From the NCBI RefSeq assembly GCF_001428565.1, contig NZ_LMIA01000009.1:517358-581357 (forward strand): DNA of 64,000 bases, given 5' to 3'. Each line of letters starts with the position of its first letter. The first letter of the stretch is position 1. The notes under the pieces were generated by a model. It was not told the origin of the DNA. It saw nothing but the letters and a program-made list of their open reading frames with translations, and did no database searches. Origin of the DNA: Nocardioides sp. Root190 (GTDB lineage: Bacteria > Actinomycetota > Actinomycetes > Propionibacteriales > Nocardioidaceae). This document shows, piece after piece, positions 29,080-40,664 of this stretch. The position numbers and the translations under genes are program-made.

Positions 29080-30250
29080 CACCGGCGAGGACGCCCACGA
29101 GCGCACCGCCGCCGATGAACCAGGCGCTGTTGAGCTTCGTGCGCCACAGCAGCACCAACGTGGCGGCGGCGAGGCCGATCGTGGTCAGGTCGACCAGGCC
29201 CGATCGGCCCAGCTGGAGCGAGACCCCGGCCATCAGTGCGAGAGCGGTGGCGTTCACGCCGTCCAGCAGCGCCGAGGTCAGCGAGCGTGAGCGGAGCCAG
29301 TCGGTGAGCCGGGTCAGCAGGCTCACGAACACGAACGACGGCAGGAAGATCGCCACGGTCGCGAGGAAGGCGCCGGGGAACCCGGCGACCACGTAGCCGA
29401 GGAAGGTCGCGGTCGTGAAGACCGGACCGGGGGTGACCTGACCCATCGAGACCGCGTCCAGCACCTGCTCCCGCGTGACCCACCCGAGCCGGTCGACGAA
29501 GTCACCCTCCAGGAACGCCAGGATGACGTAGCCGCCTCCGTAGAGCACCGCGCCGATCTTGAGCATCGTCCAGAACAGCTGGGCCAGCTGGTTGCCGGTG
29601 GGATCGGCGAAGACGGGTGCCCCGGCGAGCAGCGGCCACCCGAGCAGGTGGTGTCGGTCGGTTCCGGACAGTGAATCGATCCCGCGGGCCAGCGCGGCGA
29701 TCGCGGCCCCGCCGAAGAGCACGACGAGCTCGTTGACCCCGAGCAGGTACGCCGTCAGGGCGAGGACCGCGAGGACGACCAGCCACGGCGAGTCCAGGAC
29801 CGTGCGGCCCAGGCCGAACAGTGCCCAGGCGATGATCGCGACGACGACCGGCACGACGCCGTACAGGATGCCCTCGATGGCGGGGGTGTCGCCGTGCTCG
29901 ACGTAGGCCCAGGCGAGGCCGGTCACCATCAGCGCGGCCGGGAGGATGAAGGCGAGCCCGGCCAGCAGGAGCCCACGCCACCCCGCGCGCTCGTGGCCGA
30001 GGTGGATCGCGAGCTCGGTCGAGTTCGGCCCGGGGATGAGGTTCGTGGCGCCCATCAGGTCCGCGAAGCGTCGGTCGCTCACCCATGCGCGGCGGCGCAC
30101 GAGCTCCTCGCGCATCATCGCGGTGTGGGCGGCCGGACCGCCGAAGGCGATCGTCCCGAGACGCAGGAAGACCAGTGCGACCTCACGTGCCGACCCGCTG
30201 GTCGACCCGCCGGTCGACTCGCTGGTCGATGCCGGCGGCGGTGGCTCCAT
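29072..30250 (-). CDS. chrA: Chromate-ion transporter family protein ChrA (long form)
   Basis: 392 aa from ATG 30250, or 402 aa from ATG 30280. It has two homologous CHR halves, each opening with a similar pattern: FLRLGTIAFGGPAAHTAMMREELV near 28-51 and FWTMLKIGAVLYGGGYVILAFLEG near 226-249. GATNLIPGPNSTELAIHLG and VSMGQVTPGPVFTTATFLG are the matching P-G-P loops. Family members export chromate, but many chromosomal copies have an unproven substrate. ATG 30250 follows CATGAT by 6 nt, a degenerate leaderless hexamer. The first 20 codons include three copies of a 12-bp unit. It converges with the AhpD-fold gene (8-bp overlap). Confidence 0.85.
   Translation of the reverse strand: MEPPPPASTSESTGGSTSGSAREVALVFLRLGTIAFGGPAAHTAMMREELVRRRAWVSDRRFADLMGATNLIPGPNSTELAIHLGHERAGWRGLLLAGLAFILPAALMVTGLAWAYVEHGDTPAIEGILYGVVPVVVAIIAWALFGLGRTVLDSPWLVVLAVLALTAYLLGVNELVVLFGGAAIAALARGIDSLSGTDRHHLLGWPLLAGAPVFADPTGNQLAQLFWTMLKIGAVLYGGGYVILAFLEGDFVDRLGWVTREQVLDAVSMGQVTPGPVFTTATFLGYVVAGFPGAFLATVAIFLPSFVFVSLLTRLTDWLRSRSLTSALLDGVNATALALMAGVSLQLGRSGLVDLTTIGLAAATLVLLWRTKLNSAWFIGGGALVGVLAGVT
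30190..30231. repeat. 12-bp tandem repeat in the chrA 5' end
   Basis: Three imperfect copies of a GACCCGCTGGTC-like unit, then a partial copy, encode the Ser/Thr/Gly-rich N-terminus of ChrA. This is probably a slippage-prone spacer without function of its own. Confidence 0.55.
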
Positions 30251-30360
30251 GGCGTCATCATGCCGGTCGGGGAGGGCCATCGATGAGGGGCCTTCGTCGC
30301 TTCATCTGCTCGCAACCTGCGGTGGGACTGCGATTCACCGAATGCTGGTCGTCTGGCCGC

Positions 30361-32439
30361 ATGACCGCTGTGCGCCCCGAGAACCGCCCGTTGATCGCCC
30401 TCGTCCCCGAAGGCAACCGGCACGGTTCGCGCTCCCACGTGACCTGCTTCTTCCGCTGTGGCAACGCCTGCGACCAGCCGGAGCCCAACCCGACCGACCA
30501 CCCGCACATCCGTGACGAGATCACCAAGGCCGTCGCGCGACGTGCCGTCCTCCGCGGTGGGGCCGCCGGAGCCGGTGCCGTGCTCGTGGGATCGGTCGTC
30601 GGGACCGGGAGCCTGGCCGCCGCCGCGACCACGACCGGCGTGAGTCGCGCCGCTGCTGCGGCGGGCCCGCTGGGCACGCACCGGTTCCGTCCGGTGACGC
30701 CGAACAAGCGCGACGCCTTCACGGTGCCGACCGGCTACCGCACGAGCGTCGTGATGAAGTGGGGCGACCCCGTCGTCCTCGGCGCCCCCGACTTCGACCC
30801 GGCCGAGCAGTCGGTCGCAGCGGCCGAGAAGCAGTTCGGCTTCAACTGCGACTACGTCGGGGTGCTGCCGCTGACCCGGTCCACCTCGCTCCTCGTGGTG
30901 AACCACGAGTACACGACCGAGCCGCACATGTTCCCTGCCGGCGTCTACAGCGACGACGAGATCAAGCGGATCTCGATGACCAACCACGGCATGTCGGTCG
31001 TCAAGATCGTGCGCGGCACCACACCGGGCTCCTGGCGCCAGGTCGGCAACCTGAAGACGTGCAAGGAGAACCGACGCATCCACATCAGGACGGCGTTCCG
31101 GATGACGGGACCGGCTGCCGGCGACGCGCGCCTGCGGACCTCGGCCGACCCGACCGGCAAGAAGGTGCTCGGCACGCTCAACAACTGCGCCGGCGGCACC
31201 ACGCCGTGGGGCACGGTCCTCTCCGGCGAGGAGAACTTCAACCAGTACTTCGACGCCGGCGCGGGTCTCGACCCGGCCTTCGCCACCGAGTACGCCCGCT
31301 ACGGCATCACGGGTGCGGGCCGCGGCTGGGGCACGGTCGACTCCCGCTTCGACCTCTCGCAGGAGCCGCACGAGCCGCACCGCTTCGGCTGGGTCGTCGA
31401 GGTCGACCCGTACGACGCGCGTTCGACGCCCGCGAAGCACACGATGCTGGGCCGCTTCAAGCACGAGGGCGCGAACATCGCTCTGACCAGGAGTGGCTAC
31501 GCCGTCGCCTACATGGGGGACGACGAGCGGGGTGACTACCTCTACAAGTTCGTGTCGGCCGAGCGGATGGACAAGGCGAAGACCGCCAAGGCCAAGCGCC
31601 ACAACATGACCCTGCTGACCAAGGGCACCTTGTACGTCGCGAAGCTGACCGGCGACGGGGACGCCGACGGCAAGTTCGACGGCACCGGCCGCTGGATGCG
31701 CCTGTGCACCGACAAGCAGTCGTTCGTGCCCGGCATGTCGGTCGCCGACGTCCTGATCTTCACCCGGCTCGCCGCCGACAAGCTCGGCCCCACGAAGATG
31801 GACCGGCCCGAGGACGTCGAGCCGAACCCCGTCAACGGCAAGGTGTACGCCGCCCTCACGAACAACTCCGATCGCGGCAAGCCGGCGATGCCCGCCGACG
31901 AGGCGAACCCCGTCACGACGTCGAAGGTGCGCGCCAGCCTGGGTGCGCCACTGACCGACGCGTCCGGCAACCGCAACGGCTACGTGCTCGAGCTCTCACC
32001 CGACAAGGGTGTGCACTCGACCAGCTCCTTCACCTGGAACCTCTTCCTGGTGTGTGGCGACCCGGCCGCTCCGGAGTCGTACTTCGGTGGCTTCGACAAG
32101 TCCAAGGTCAGCCCGATCAGCTGCCCGGACAACGTCGCCTTCGACAGCCGCGGCAACCTGTGGATCTCCACCGACGGCAACGTCCTGGGCAGCAACGACG
32201 GTGTCTTCCGGGTGCCTGTCTCGGGGCCGAACCGTGGTCAGGTGCAGCAGTTCTGCACGGTCCCCAAGGGTGCCGAGGCCTGCGGTCCGCTGATCACCGA
32301 CGGTGACCGCTCGCTGTTCGTCGCCGTGCAGCACCCGGGTGAGATCTCCGGCGCGACCTTCGAGGCGCCGGCGAGCACCTGGCCGCACACCGACAACTTC
32401 CCGCGCCCGGCCGTGGTGGTTGCCTACCTCGACCGCTGA
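30361..32439 (+). CDS. PhoX-family (DUF839) Tat-exported protein, putative alkaline phosphatase
   Basis: 692 aa. PhoX proteins are calcium- and iron-dependent phosphatases exported folded by the Tat system. The twin arginine is Arg60-Arg61 in ARRAVLRGG, followed by a hydrophobic core to about 88. Unusually long: 60 residues precede it, including a cysteine block HVTCFFRCGNACDQPEPN at 26-43. The mature part has the DUF839 layout with KTCKENRRIHIRTAF, NNCAGGTTPWGTVLSGEEN, FGWVVEVDPYD, DRPEDVEPNPVNGKVYAALTN and PDNVAFDSRGNLWISTDG. No Pho box was recognised. It converges with the SDR gene 13 nt away. Confidence 0.87.
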   Translation: MTAVRPENRPLIALVPEGNRHGSRSHVTCFFRCGNACDQPEPNPTDHPHIRDEITKAVARRAVLRGGAAGAGAVLVGSVVGTGSLAAAATTTGVSRAAAAAGPLGTHRFRPVTPNKRDAFTVPTGYRTSVVMKWGDPVVLGAPDFDPAEQSVAAAEKQFGFNCDYVGVLPLTRSTSLLVVNHEYTTEPHMFPAGVYSDDEIKRISMTNHGMSVVKIVRGTTPGSWRQVGNLKTCKENRRIHIRTAFRMTGPAAGDARLRTSADPTGKKVLGTLNNCAGGTTPWGTVLSGEENFNQYFDAGAGLDPAFATEYARYGITGAGRGWGTVDSRFDLSQEPHEPHRFGWVVEVDPYDARSTPAKHTMLGRFKHEGANIALTRSGYAVAYMGDDERGDYLYKFVSAERMDKAKTAKAKRHNMTLLTKGTLYVAKLTGDGDADGKFDGTGRWMRLCTDKQSFVPGMSVADVLIFTRLAADKLGPTKMDRPEDVEPNPVNGKVYAALTNNSDRGKPAMPADEANPVTTSKVRASLGAPLTDASGNRNGYVLELSPDKGVHSTSSFTWNLFLVCGDPAAPESYFGGFDKSKVSPISCPDNVAFDSRGNLWISTDGNVLGSNDGVFRVPVSGPNRGQVQQFCTVPKGAEACGPLITDGDRSLFVAVQHPGEISGATFEAPASTWPHTDNFPRPAVVVAYLDR

Positions 32440-32452
32440 GGCCGGGACGCTC

Positions 32453-33223
32453 TCAGGCGATGGTCATGCCACCGTCGACGGCAAGGGTCTGGCCGGTGAT
32501 GTAGCCGGCCGCGTCGGACGCGAGGAACACCACGGTCGCGGCCAGCTCGCGCGGGTCGCCCTTGCGTCCGGCGGGGATCCGCTGCTGCTGGGTCTCGAGG
32601 TAGCCCGGGGGGTAGCTGTCGGTCATCTCGGAGGTGAAGAAGCCGGGAGCGATCGCGTTGACCCGGATGCCCTTGCGACCGGTCCACTGCTGGGCCAGGT
32701 CGCGGGTGAGCCCGATGATGCCGGCCTTGGACGCGGCGTACGCCGCCTGGGGGAGCCCGGCGGTGGTGAGGCCGAGGACCGAGGAGATGTTGATGATGCT
32801 GGAGCCGGGCTGCATCACGCGGCCGCAGGACTGGGCCATCCAGTAGCTGCCGTTGAGGTTGATGTCGATGACCTGGGTGAACTGCTCGGGCGTCTCTCGC
32901 GTCGCGGGTACGGCGGTGCCGACGCCGGCGTTGTTCACCAGGATGTCGACGCGGCCGAACTCGGCCATCGCGGCGTCGACGAGCGCCTGGCAGGACGCCG
33001 GGTCGGCCACGTCGGTCTGGACCGAGAGGGAGCGGCGACCGGCGGCCTCGACCAGCGCGGCGGTGTCGGCGAGGCGGTCGACGCGTCGGGCACCGAGGGC
33101 CACGTCGGCGCCTGCTTCGGCGAGGGCCTTGGCGAAGTCGACGCCGAGCCCGGAGCTGGCGCCGGTGACGACGGCGACCTTGCCGTCGAGGCTGAACATC
33201 GAGGGGAGGTCGGTCGCAGTCAT
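32453..33223 (-). CDS. Short-chain dehydrogenase/reductase (SDR)
   Basis: 256 aa, classical SDR. The cofactor motif T-G-x3-G-x-G is at 20-27 (TGASSGLG), NNAG at 97-100, and the catalytic Ser is near 148 with Tyr162 and Lys166 in AYAASK. The C-terminal GYITGQTLAVDGG is typical of FabG-like enzymes, so NAD(P)-dependent 3-oxoacyl or alcohol oxidoreduction is likely; the substrate is open. The ATG at 33223 follows TACCGT (33235-33230) by 6 nt. It lies alone, divergent from the ABC exporter gene across 100 bp. Confidence 0.92.
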   Translation of the reverse strand: MTATDLPSMFSLDGKVAVVTGASSGLGVDFAKALAEAGADVALGARRVDRLADTAALVEAAGRRSLSVQTDVADPASCQALVDAAMAEFGRVDILVNNAGVGTAVPATRETPEQFTQVIDINLNGSYWMAQSCGRVMQPGSSIINISSVLGLTTAGLPQAAYAASKAGIIGLTRDLAQQWTGRKGIRVNAIAPGFFTSEMTDSYPPGYLETQQQRIPAGRKGDPRELAATVVFLASDAAGYITGQTLAVDGGMTIA

Positions 33224-33229
33224 GGCTGC

Positions 33230-33235
33230 ACGGTA
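33230..33235 (-). promoter_or_regulatory. Predicted -10 of leaderless SDR promoter
   Basis: TACCGT, 6 nt before the ATG at 33223. Confidence 0.35.
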
Positions 33236-33283
33236 GCGGAGGCCGGAGGCTCACCCGAACGATCGCTCGGCTGGCGGGCGCCG

Positions 33284-33300
33284 TAAGGTTCACCTAAGTT
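33284..33300. promoter_or_regulatory. Possible DtxR-type operator over the ABC-exporter -10
   Basis: TAAGGTTCACCTAA (33284-33297) is a near-palindrome (TnAGGT, 2 nt, ACCTnA), overlapping the hexamer TAAGTT (33295-33300), a plausible -10 for the ABC transporter gene. It resembles iron- or manganese-box half-sites but is weaker than the box at 58551. Confidence 0.3.
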
Positions 33301-33323
33301 GTGGAGTCGTCGAGAGGAACACC

Positions 33324-35114
33324 GTGGACGCCGTGATCGAACGGACCCAGGGGGCTCCCCTCGGGGCCCTGTGGGAGCGCTACCGCCGATTCCGTGGCCG
33401 GTTCGCGCTGGCCGTGGTGATGTCCACGATCAACAAGATCGCCGACGTGGTGCCGGAGCTCCTCATCGGTGCCGCCGTCGACGTCGTGGTCCGCGGCGCG
33501 GACTCGTTCGTCGGTGACGTCCTCGGCGTCGAGTCGCGCTACGCCCAGCTGGGCTGGCTCGCGGCGATCAACCTGGTCGTGTGGATCATCGAGTCGGTCA
33601 CGGAGTACGCCGCCGACGTCCTGTGGCGCGGACTGGCCCAGGGCATCGAGCACGACCTGCGGGTCGAGGCCTACGACCACGCCCAGCACCTGCACCTGGG
33701 CTGGCACGAGTCGCGGGCGCAGGGCACCACGCTCGCCACCCTCAACGACGACGTCAACCAGCTCGAGCGGATGCTCGACGAGGGCTTGCCGGCGATCCTG
33801 CAGACCTTCCTCAACATCGTGCTCGTCGGCGCCGTCTTCGCGGCCGCGTCGTGGGAGCTGACGGTCTACGCCTTCCTCCCGATCCCGATCATCGTGGTCG
33901 GCTCACTGCTGTTCCAGCGTCGCCTGGAGCCGCTCTACGACCGCGTCCGCGAGGCGGTCGCCGACCTGTCCGGCGCGCTCAGCGCCAACCTCGGTGGCAT
34001 CGCGACCATCAAGGCCTTCAACGCCGAGGACCGTGAGCGGGACCGGATCGCCGCGGTGTCGACGGCCTACCGCGAGGCCAACGTCATCGCGATCCGGTCC
34101 TCGGCCGCCTTCGTTCCCCTGGTGCGGATGGCGATCCTCGCCGGCTTCACCTGCACCCTCCTGCTCGGCGGCTGGAAGACCCTCGACGGCGAGCTCGAGC
34201 TGGGCCTCTACTCGGTGCTGGTCTTCATGACCCAGCGGCTGCTGTGGCCGCTGACCGCGGTCGCCGAGGTCCTCGACCTCTACCAGCGGGGCCGGGCCTC
34301 GACGACGCGGATCCTGGCGCTGCTGGCCGAGCCGGTCGACGTACCCGCGGGCACCGAGAAACTCGTCGGACCGGTCGGCGGACGGATCGAGCTCCGCGAC
34401 GTCCGGGCCGGGTACGCCGACGGGCCGGACGTCCTGCACGGGCTCGACCTCGTCATCCCGGCAGGGGAGACCCATGCCATCGTCGGTTCGACCGGCGCCG
34501 GCAAGTCCACCCTGCTGCGGCTGGTGCTGCGCTTCGACGACCCGCGCTCGGGCGAGGTGCTCCTCGACGGCACCGACATCCGCGAGCTCGACTGGGACTC
34601 GCTGCGGGGCTCGATGGGCTACGTCGCGCAGGACGTCTACCTGTTCGCCGGCACGCTCGCCGACAACATCGCCTACGGCCGCCCCGGTGCCAGCCGCGAG
34701 GACATCTGCGCCGCCGCCGAGGCAGCGGCCGTCGCGGACTTCATCGAAGGACTCGAGAACGGCTACGAGACCTGGGTGGGGGAGCGCGGCATCAACCTGT
34801 CCGGCGGCCAGCGCCAGCGGATCGCGCTCGCCCGCGCGCTGCTGCGCGACCCGGCCCTCCTCGTGCTCGACGAGGCGACCAGCGCCGTCGACAACGAGAC
34901 CGAGGCGGCCATCCAGACCTCACTGCGCCGGGCCGGCGAGAGGTGCACGACCCTGGTGGTGGCGCACCGGCTCTCGACGGTCCGTCACGCGCACCGGATC
35001 TGGGTGCTCGACGCCGGTCGCGTGGCCGAGGCGGGGACCCACGACGAACTGGTCGCTCTCGACGGCGCGTACGCCGCGCTGTGGCGAGTCCAGACCGGTG
35101 AGGCCGTGGCCTGA
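33324..35114 (+). CDS. ABC exporter, fused permease-ATPase
   Basis: 596 aa, one half-transporter with an N-terminal six-helix permease (about 15-310) and a C-terminal ATPase. Walker A GSTGAGKST is at 388-396, the signature LSGGQ at 492-496, Walker B LLVLDEAT near 511-518, and VVAHRLSTVRHA supplies the switch His. It would act as a homodimer exporting lipids, peptides or drugs, or importing siderophores as IrtAB do. No partner half-transporter is adjacent. GAGAGG (33312-33317) 6 nt before the GTG fixes the start. The palindrome at 33284 hints at metal control. Confidence 0.9.
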   Translation: MDAVIERTQGAPLGALWERYRRFRGRFALAVVMSTINKIADVVPELLIGAAVDVVVRGADSFVGDVLGVESRYAQLGWLAAINLVVWIIESVTEYAADVLWRGLAQGIEHDLRVEAYDHAQHLHLGWHESRAQGTTLATLNDDVNQLERMLDEGLPAILQTFLNIVLVGAVFAAASWELTVYAFLPIPIIVVGSLLFQRRLEPLYDRVREAVADLSGALSANLGGIATIKAFNAEDRERDRIAAVSTAYREANVIAIRSSAAFVPLVRMAILAGFTCTLLLGGWKTLDGELELGLYSVLVFMTQRLLWPLTAVAEVLDLYQRGRASTTRILALLAEPVDVPAGTEKLVGPVGGRIELRDVRAGYADGPDVLHGLDLVIPAGETHAIVGSTGAGKSTLLRLVLRFDDPRSGEVLLDGTDIRELDWDSLRGSMGYVAQDVYLFAGTLADNIAYGRPGASREDICAAAEAAAVADFIEGLENGYETWVGERGINLSGGQRQRIALARALLRDPALLVLDEATSAVDNETEAAIQTSLRRAGERCTTLVVAHRLSTVRHAHRIWVLDAGRVAEAGTHDELVALDGAYAALWRVQTGEAVA

Positions 35115-35132
35115 TCCCACTCCCGTGGCGAC

Positions 35133-35138
35133 TATCCT
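35133..35138 (+). promoter_or_regulatory. Predicted -10 of leaderless leuS promoter
   Basis: TATCCT, 6 nt before the leuS GTG; identical to the proA hexamer. Confidence 0.45.
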
Positions 35139-35144
35139 TTCGCC

Positions 35145-37643
<2,499 letters not shown>

Positions 37644-37647
37644 CGCC

Positions 37648-38529
37648 GTGGGCTCCGTTGCACTCGTGACCGACTCGACCGCGCACCTCCAGGCGGGCGC
37701 CGAGTCGGCATGCGGTGTCACCGTCGTGCCCCTCCAGGTCGTCATCGACGACGAGGTGTACGACGAGGGGAGCGCGGCCGCGACGCCGGAGAAGGTCGCG
37801 GAGGCACTGCGCGAGAAGCGTGCGGTCAGCACGTCCCGACCCGCCCCGGCGGTGTTCGCCGAGCTCTACGAGCGGCTCGCGACCGAAGGGGCCACCGAGA
37901 TCCTGTCGGTGCACCTGTCGGCCGAGGTCAGCGGCACCTTCGAGTCAGCGCTGGTCGCCTCCCGCAACGCCCCCGTCCCGGTGACCTGTGTGGACACCCG
38001 GCAGGTGGGGGTGGCGACCGGGTACGCCGTCGAGTCGGCCGCCGCGGTGCTCGCCGGTGGTGGGACGACGGCCGAGGCGGCCACAGCTGCCCGAGCACGT
38101 GCCGCCACCGCGACGTCCCTGTTCTACGTCAACACCCTCGAGTACCTCCGCCGCGGTGGTCGGGTCGGTGCCGCTGCCGCCGTGTTCGGTGGCGTGCTGG
38201 CGGTCAAGCCGCTGCTCGGCATCGTCGAGGGCCTCATCGTCCCGCAGGCGAAGGTGCGCACCGCCGCCAAGGCGATCGCGCAGCTGGAGGCGATGGCGGT
38301 CGAGGCCGCGGGGGAGCAGCAGGTCGAGGTCTGTGTCGCCCACCTCGCCGCCGAGGAGCGGGCTCTCCAGATGGCCGAGCGGCTCGCCGACCGGCTGGGG
38401 GAGCAGGTCGTCCCCGGGCGCGACGGGAGCCCGGTGCGCTGCCTCGAGCTCGGCGGCGTCCTGGGGGCGCACGTCGGACCCGGCATGCTCGCGATCTGCG
38501 TCGCTCCGGTCCCGGACAGCCCCGTCTGA
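37648..38529 (+). CDS. DegV-family fatty-acid-binding protein
   Basis: 293 aa from GTG 37648. DegV/FakB proteins present fatty acids to the kinase FakA. Family features are the opening SVALVTDSTAHL, the loop STSRPAPAVFAELYERL, the middle TEILSVHLSAEVSGTFESAL, and ATSLFYVNTLEYLRRGGRVGAAAA followed by GGVLAVKPLLGIVEG. The C-terminal VGPGMLAICVAP is standard. It is probably in one operon with leuS. In mycobacteria a degV gene also lies just upstream of comEA, so the neighbourhood is conserved. A FakA partner is not in this window. Confidence 0.93.
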   Translation: MGSVALVTDSTAHLQAGAESACGVTVVPLQVVIDDEVYDEGSAAATPEKVAEALREKRAVSTSRPAPAVFAELYERLATEGATEILSVHLSAEVSGTFESALVASRNAPVPVTCVDTRQVGVATGYAVESAAAVLAGGGTTAEAATAARARAATATSLFYVNTLEYLRRGGRVGAAAAVFGGVLAVKPLLGIVEGLIVPQAKVRTAAKAIAQLEAMAVEAAGEQQVEVCVAHLAAEERALQMAERLADRLGEQVVPGRDGSPVRCLELGGVLGAHVGPGMLAICVAPVPDSPV

Positions 38530-38625
38530 TCGGTCCACCGACCGGTTCCCGTCCACAGGGACCGTCGTCCGGTGCGTTGTCCACAGGCGCCGCCGCGAGC
38601 GGTGCGCGTCGCGGCGCCCGCTGCC

Positions 38626-38631
38626 TACGGT
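38626..38631 (+). promoter_or_regulatory. Predicted -10 of leaderless comEA promoter
   Basis: TACGGT, 6 nt before the comEA ATG at 38638. Confidence 0.4.
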
Positions 38632-38637
38632 GCGGTC

Positions 38638-39612
38638 ATGTCTCTTCGACGTGACGGTGAGCGGACCGACGAGATCCGCTCCGACATCGCTGCCCGACGC
38701 CTTGCCGCGCTCGCCGCCGACATCGGGGCGGGTCCGCCGCCTCCTCGTCGGGGGGACGATCAGGTGCTGGACCACACGCTCGCCCCCTGGTGGGACGACC
38801 ACACCCGCATCACGGCGGTGGCGGCCGCGATCCCGCCCTTGCCCGAGGCGGAGCCCCCGATTGCGGTGTCCCCGACGGCGGTGTCCCCGACGGCGGTGCG
38901 CGCCCCGGGGCGCCACGCCGCCCGGCGCCGGGCAGCGCCGGTCACGGACCGCCTCGGCGCGGTCAGGGACCGGCTCCCGGTCCTGTCGCCGGCGCACATC
39001 GCGGTCGTCGCGCTCGCCGTGGCCGTCGGCCTGGCCGTGACGGCCTGGTGGGTGGTCCGCGACGACCCGGCGCCCTCGGCGGCGGGGGCGCCGGTGATCG
39101 GCGAGACCATCGCCGGCGAGCCGCTGGTCCCGGTGGGTGCCACGGCGTCGAGCGCGCCCTCGGGGGCCGCGGCGGTCAGCGAGGAGGTCACCGTCGACGT
39201 GGCCGGCAAGGTGCGTCGACCGGGCATCGTGGTCCTGGCCCGGGGAGCGCGGGTGACCGACGCGCTCGAGGCCGCCGGCGGGCCTCGTCGAGGAGTCGAC
39301 CTGACCTCGCTCAACCTCGCACGGGTGCTGGTCGACGGCGAGCAGATCCTCGTCGGTGCGTCGGGCGCCGCTGCTGCGGCCGGGAGTCCCGGCGCGGGCG
39401 CCCCAACGGGTGTCCCCGGAGCGCTGGTGAACCTCAACCTCGCCACCCAGGCCGAGCTCGAGTCCCTGCCTCAGGTCGGTCCGGTCACCGCGCAGTCGAT
39501 CATCTCGTGGCGCGACCAGCGTGGCGGGTTCACGAGCATCGACGAGCTGCTCGAGGTCGACGGCATCGGTGAGAAGTCCCTGGCCCGGCTCGCGCCCCTG
39601 GTCACGGTCTGA
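38638..39612 (+). CDS. comEA: ComEA-like competence protein, DNA-binding
   Basis: 324 aa. Residues 1-118 are cytoplasmic, basic and proline-rich, with a short tandem A-V-S-P-T unit near 77-87; a membrane helix lies at 119-139; the outside part has an SLBB domain (184-240, VTVDVAGKVRRPGIVVLARG) and tandem helix-hairpin-helix motifs (263-324, VNLNLATQAELESLPQVGPV and then GIGEKSLARLAPLV). ComEA binds incoming DNA and passes it to the ComEC channel. The start ATG follows TACGGT by 6 nt. Its usual partner comEC lies 1.05 kb downstream, separated by an inverted HPP-CBS gene; only 4 nt part the convergent stops. Confidence 0.92.
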   Translation: MSLRRDGERTDEIRSDIAARRLAALAADIGAGPPPPRRGDDQVLDHTLAPWWDDHTRITAVAAAIPPLPEAEPPIAVSPTAVSPTAVRAPGRHAARRRAAPVTDRLGAVRDRLPVLSPAHIAVVALAVAVGLAVTAWWVVRDDPAPSAAGAPVIGETIAGEPLVPVGATASSAPSGAAAVSEEVTVDVAGKVRRPGIVVLARGARVTDALEAAGGPRRGVDLTSLNLARVLVDGEQILVGASGAAAAAGSPGAGAPTGVPGALVNLNLATQAELESLPQVGPVTAQSIISWRDQRGGFTSIDELLEVDGIGEKSLARLAPLVTV

Positions 39613-39616
39613 GGGG

Positions 39617-40648
39617 TCAGGATCCGAGGAGCGACCGGTGGAGCACGGCGATCAGCTCACCCCGCGTGATCATGCCGACCAGCCGACCGTCGTCATCGAC
39701 CACCGGCACGTTCTTGTAGCCCTCGGAGGTCATCATCGGCACGAGGTCCGCCACCGGGGTGTCGGCAGCGATCGTCGTCACGTCGGTCCGCATGATCGAG
39801 TCGAGTGTCTCCAGCTCGACCAGGTCGCGGGTGAAGAGGTCGATGATCGACACCACCCCGACCACCCGTCGCTCGGCGTCGACCACCGGCAGGGTCTTCA
39901 CCTGGCGCTGGACGAGGAGCATCCGGGCGCGGTAGATCGACTCGAACGGGTGCGCCACCACCACGTCCCGGTTCATGATCCGCTCGACCGGGATCGACCC
40001 GAGTCGACGGTCCAGCGCGTGCGTCTCCGCGTCGCGGACGATCGCGACGATGTCGGCGGGGAGCACGTCGAGACGGTCGGCGAGGCGTGTCATGGCCCGC
40101 TCGACGTCCGGGGTCGTGATGCCGAGCTCGCTGGCGGCGCTCGCGGTCGCCGCAGGGGCCGGCCGGTGCGGGTAGCGCCGACCGGTGAGGTTGTTGACCA
40201 CGACCGCGACGACGAGGAGGGCCACCACGTTGACGCCGACCGGAGCCAGCACGAACAGGGCTCCCTGGTCGTGGATGTCCGGCGTGGCGGTGGCGGCGAG
40301 CAACGCACATGCGCCTCCGGGTGGGTGCAGGCAGCCGAGCAGCATCATCGCGCCGATCGCGGCGCCCACGCCGACCGCGGCGGCGAGCAGGACGTCGTCG
40401 AACACCCAGTGGGCGCCGAGGCCGATCGCGGTCGAGATGAGGTTGCCGCCCAGGACGGGCCATGGCTGGGCGAGTGGACTGGCCGGCACCGCGAACAACA
40501 GCACCGCGCACGCGCCCATGGGCGCCACGATGAAGGGCAGCATCTCTGGGCCGCCGGGCACGGCACGCGCCGCGGCGCCGGCCACCGCGATGCCGATGAG
40601 TGCGCCGAGAGCGCCGCGGGCCAGCTCGGAGGGGGCGTAGCGGGTCAC
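39617..40648 (-). CDS. HPP-family membrane protein with C-terminal CBS pair
   Basis: 343 aa. The N-terminal half (to about 170) is an HPP domain with four or five helices and the motif LGCLHPPGGACALLAA that names the family; some HPP proteins transport nitrite. A linker leads to two CBS domains (about 225-343; RIMNRDVVVAHP, MRTDVTTIAADTPVADLVPMM), which bind adenosine nucleotides and may gate the membrane part. The GTG at 40648 is chosen because it follows TAGGGT (40661-40656) by 7 nt; an in-frame GTG at 40657 is possible. It lies inverted between comEA and comEC. Confidence 0.88.
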   Translation of the reverse strand: MTRYAPSELARGALGALIGIAVAGAAARAVPGGPEMLPFIVAPMGACAVLLFAVPASPLAQPWPVLGGNLISTAIGLGAHWVFDDVLLAAAVGVGAAIGAMMLLGCLHPPGGACALLAATATPDIHDQGALFVLAPVGVNVVALLVVAVVVNNLTGRRYPHRPAPAATASAASELGITTPDVERAMTRLADRLDVLPADIVAIVRDAETHALDRRLGSIPVERIMNRDVVVAHPFESIYRARMLLVQRQVKTLPVVDAERRVVGVVSIIDLFTRDLVELETLDSIMRTDVTTIAADTPVADLVPMMTSEGYKNVPVVDDDGRLVGMITRGELIAVLHRSLLGS

Positions 40649-40655
40649 GACGGCC

Positions 40656-40661
40656 ACCCTA
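40656..40661 (-). promoter_or_regulatory. Predicted -10 of leaderless HPP-CBS promoter
   Basis: TAGGGT, 7 nt before the GTG at 40648, squeezed into the 16-bp space between the divergent starts of this gene and comEC. Confidence 0.45.
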
Positions 40662-40664
40662 GGG

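Noticed and set aside
35115..35144. T-box leader for leuS
   Set aside because: Only 30 nt separate it from the previous gene and the start looks leaderless.
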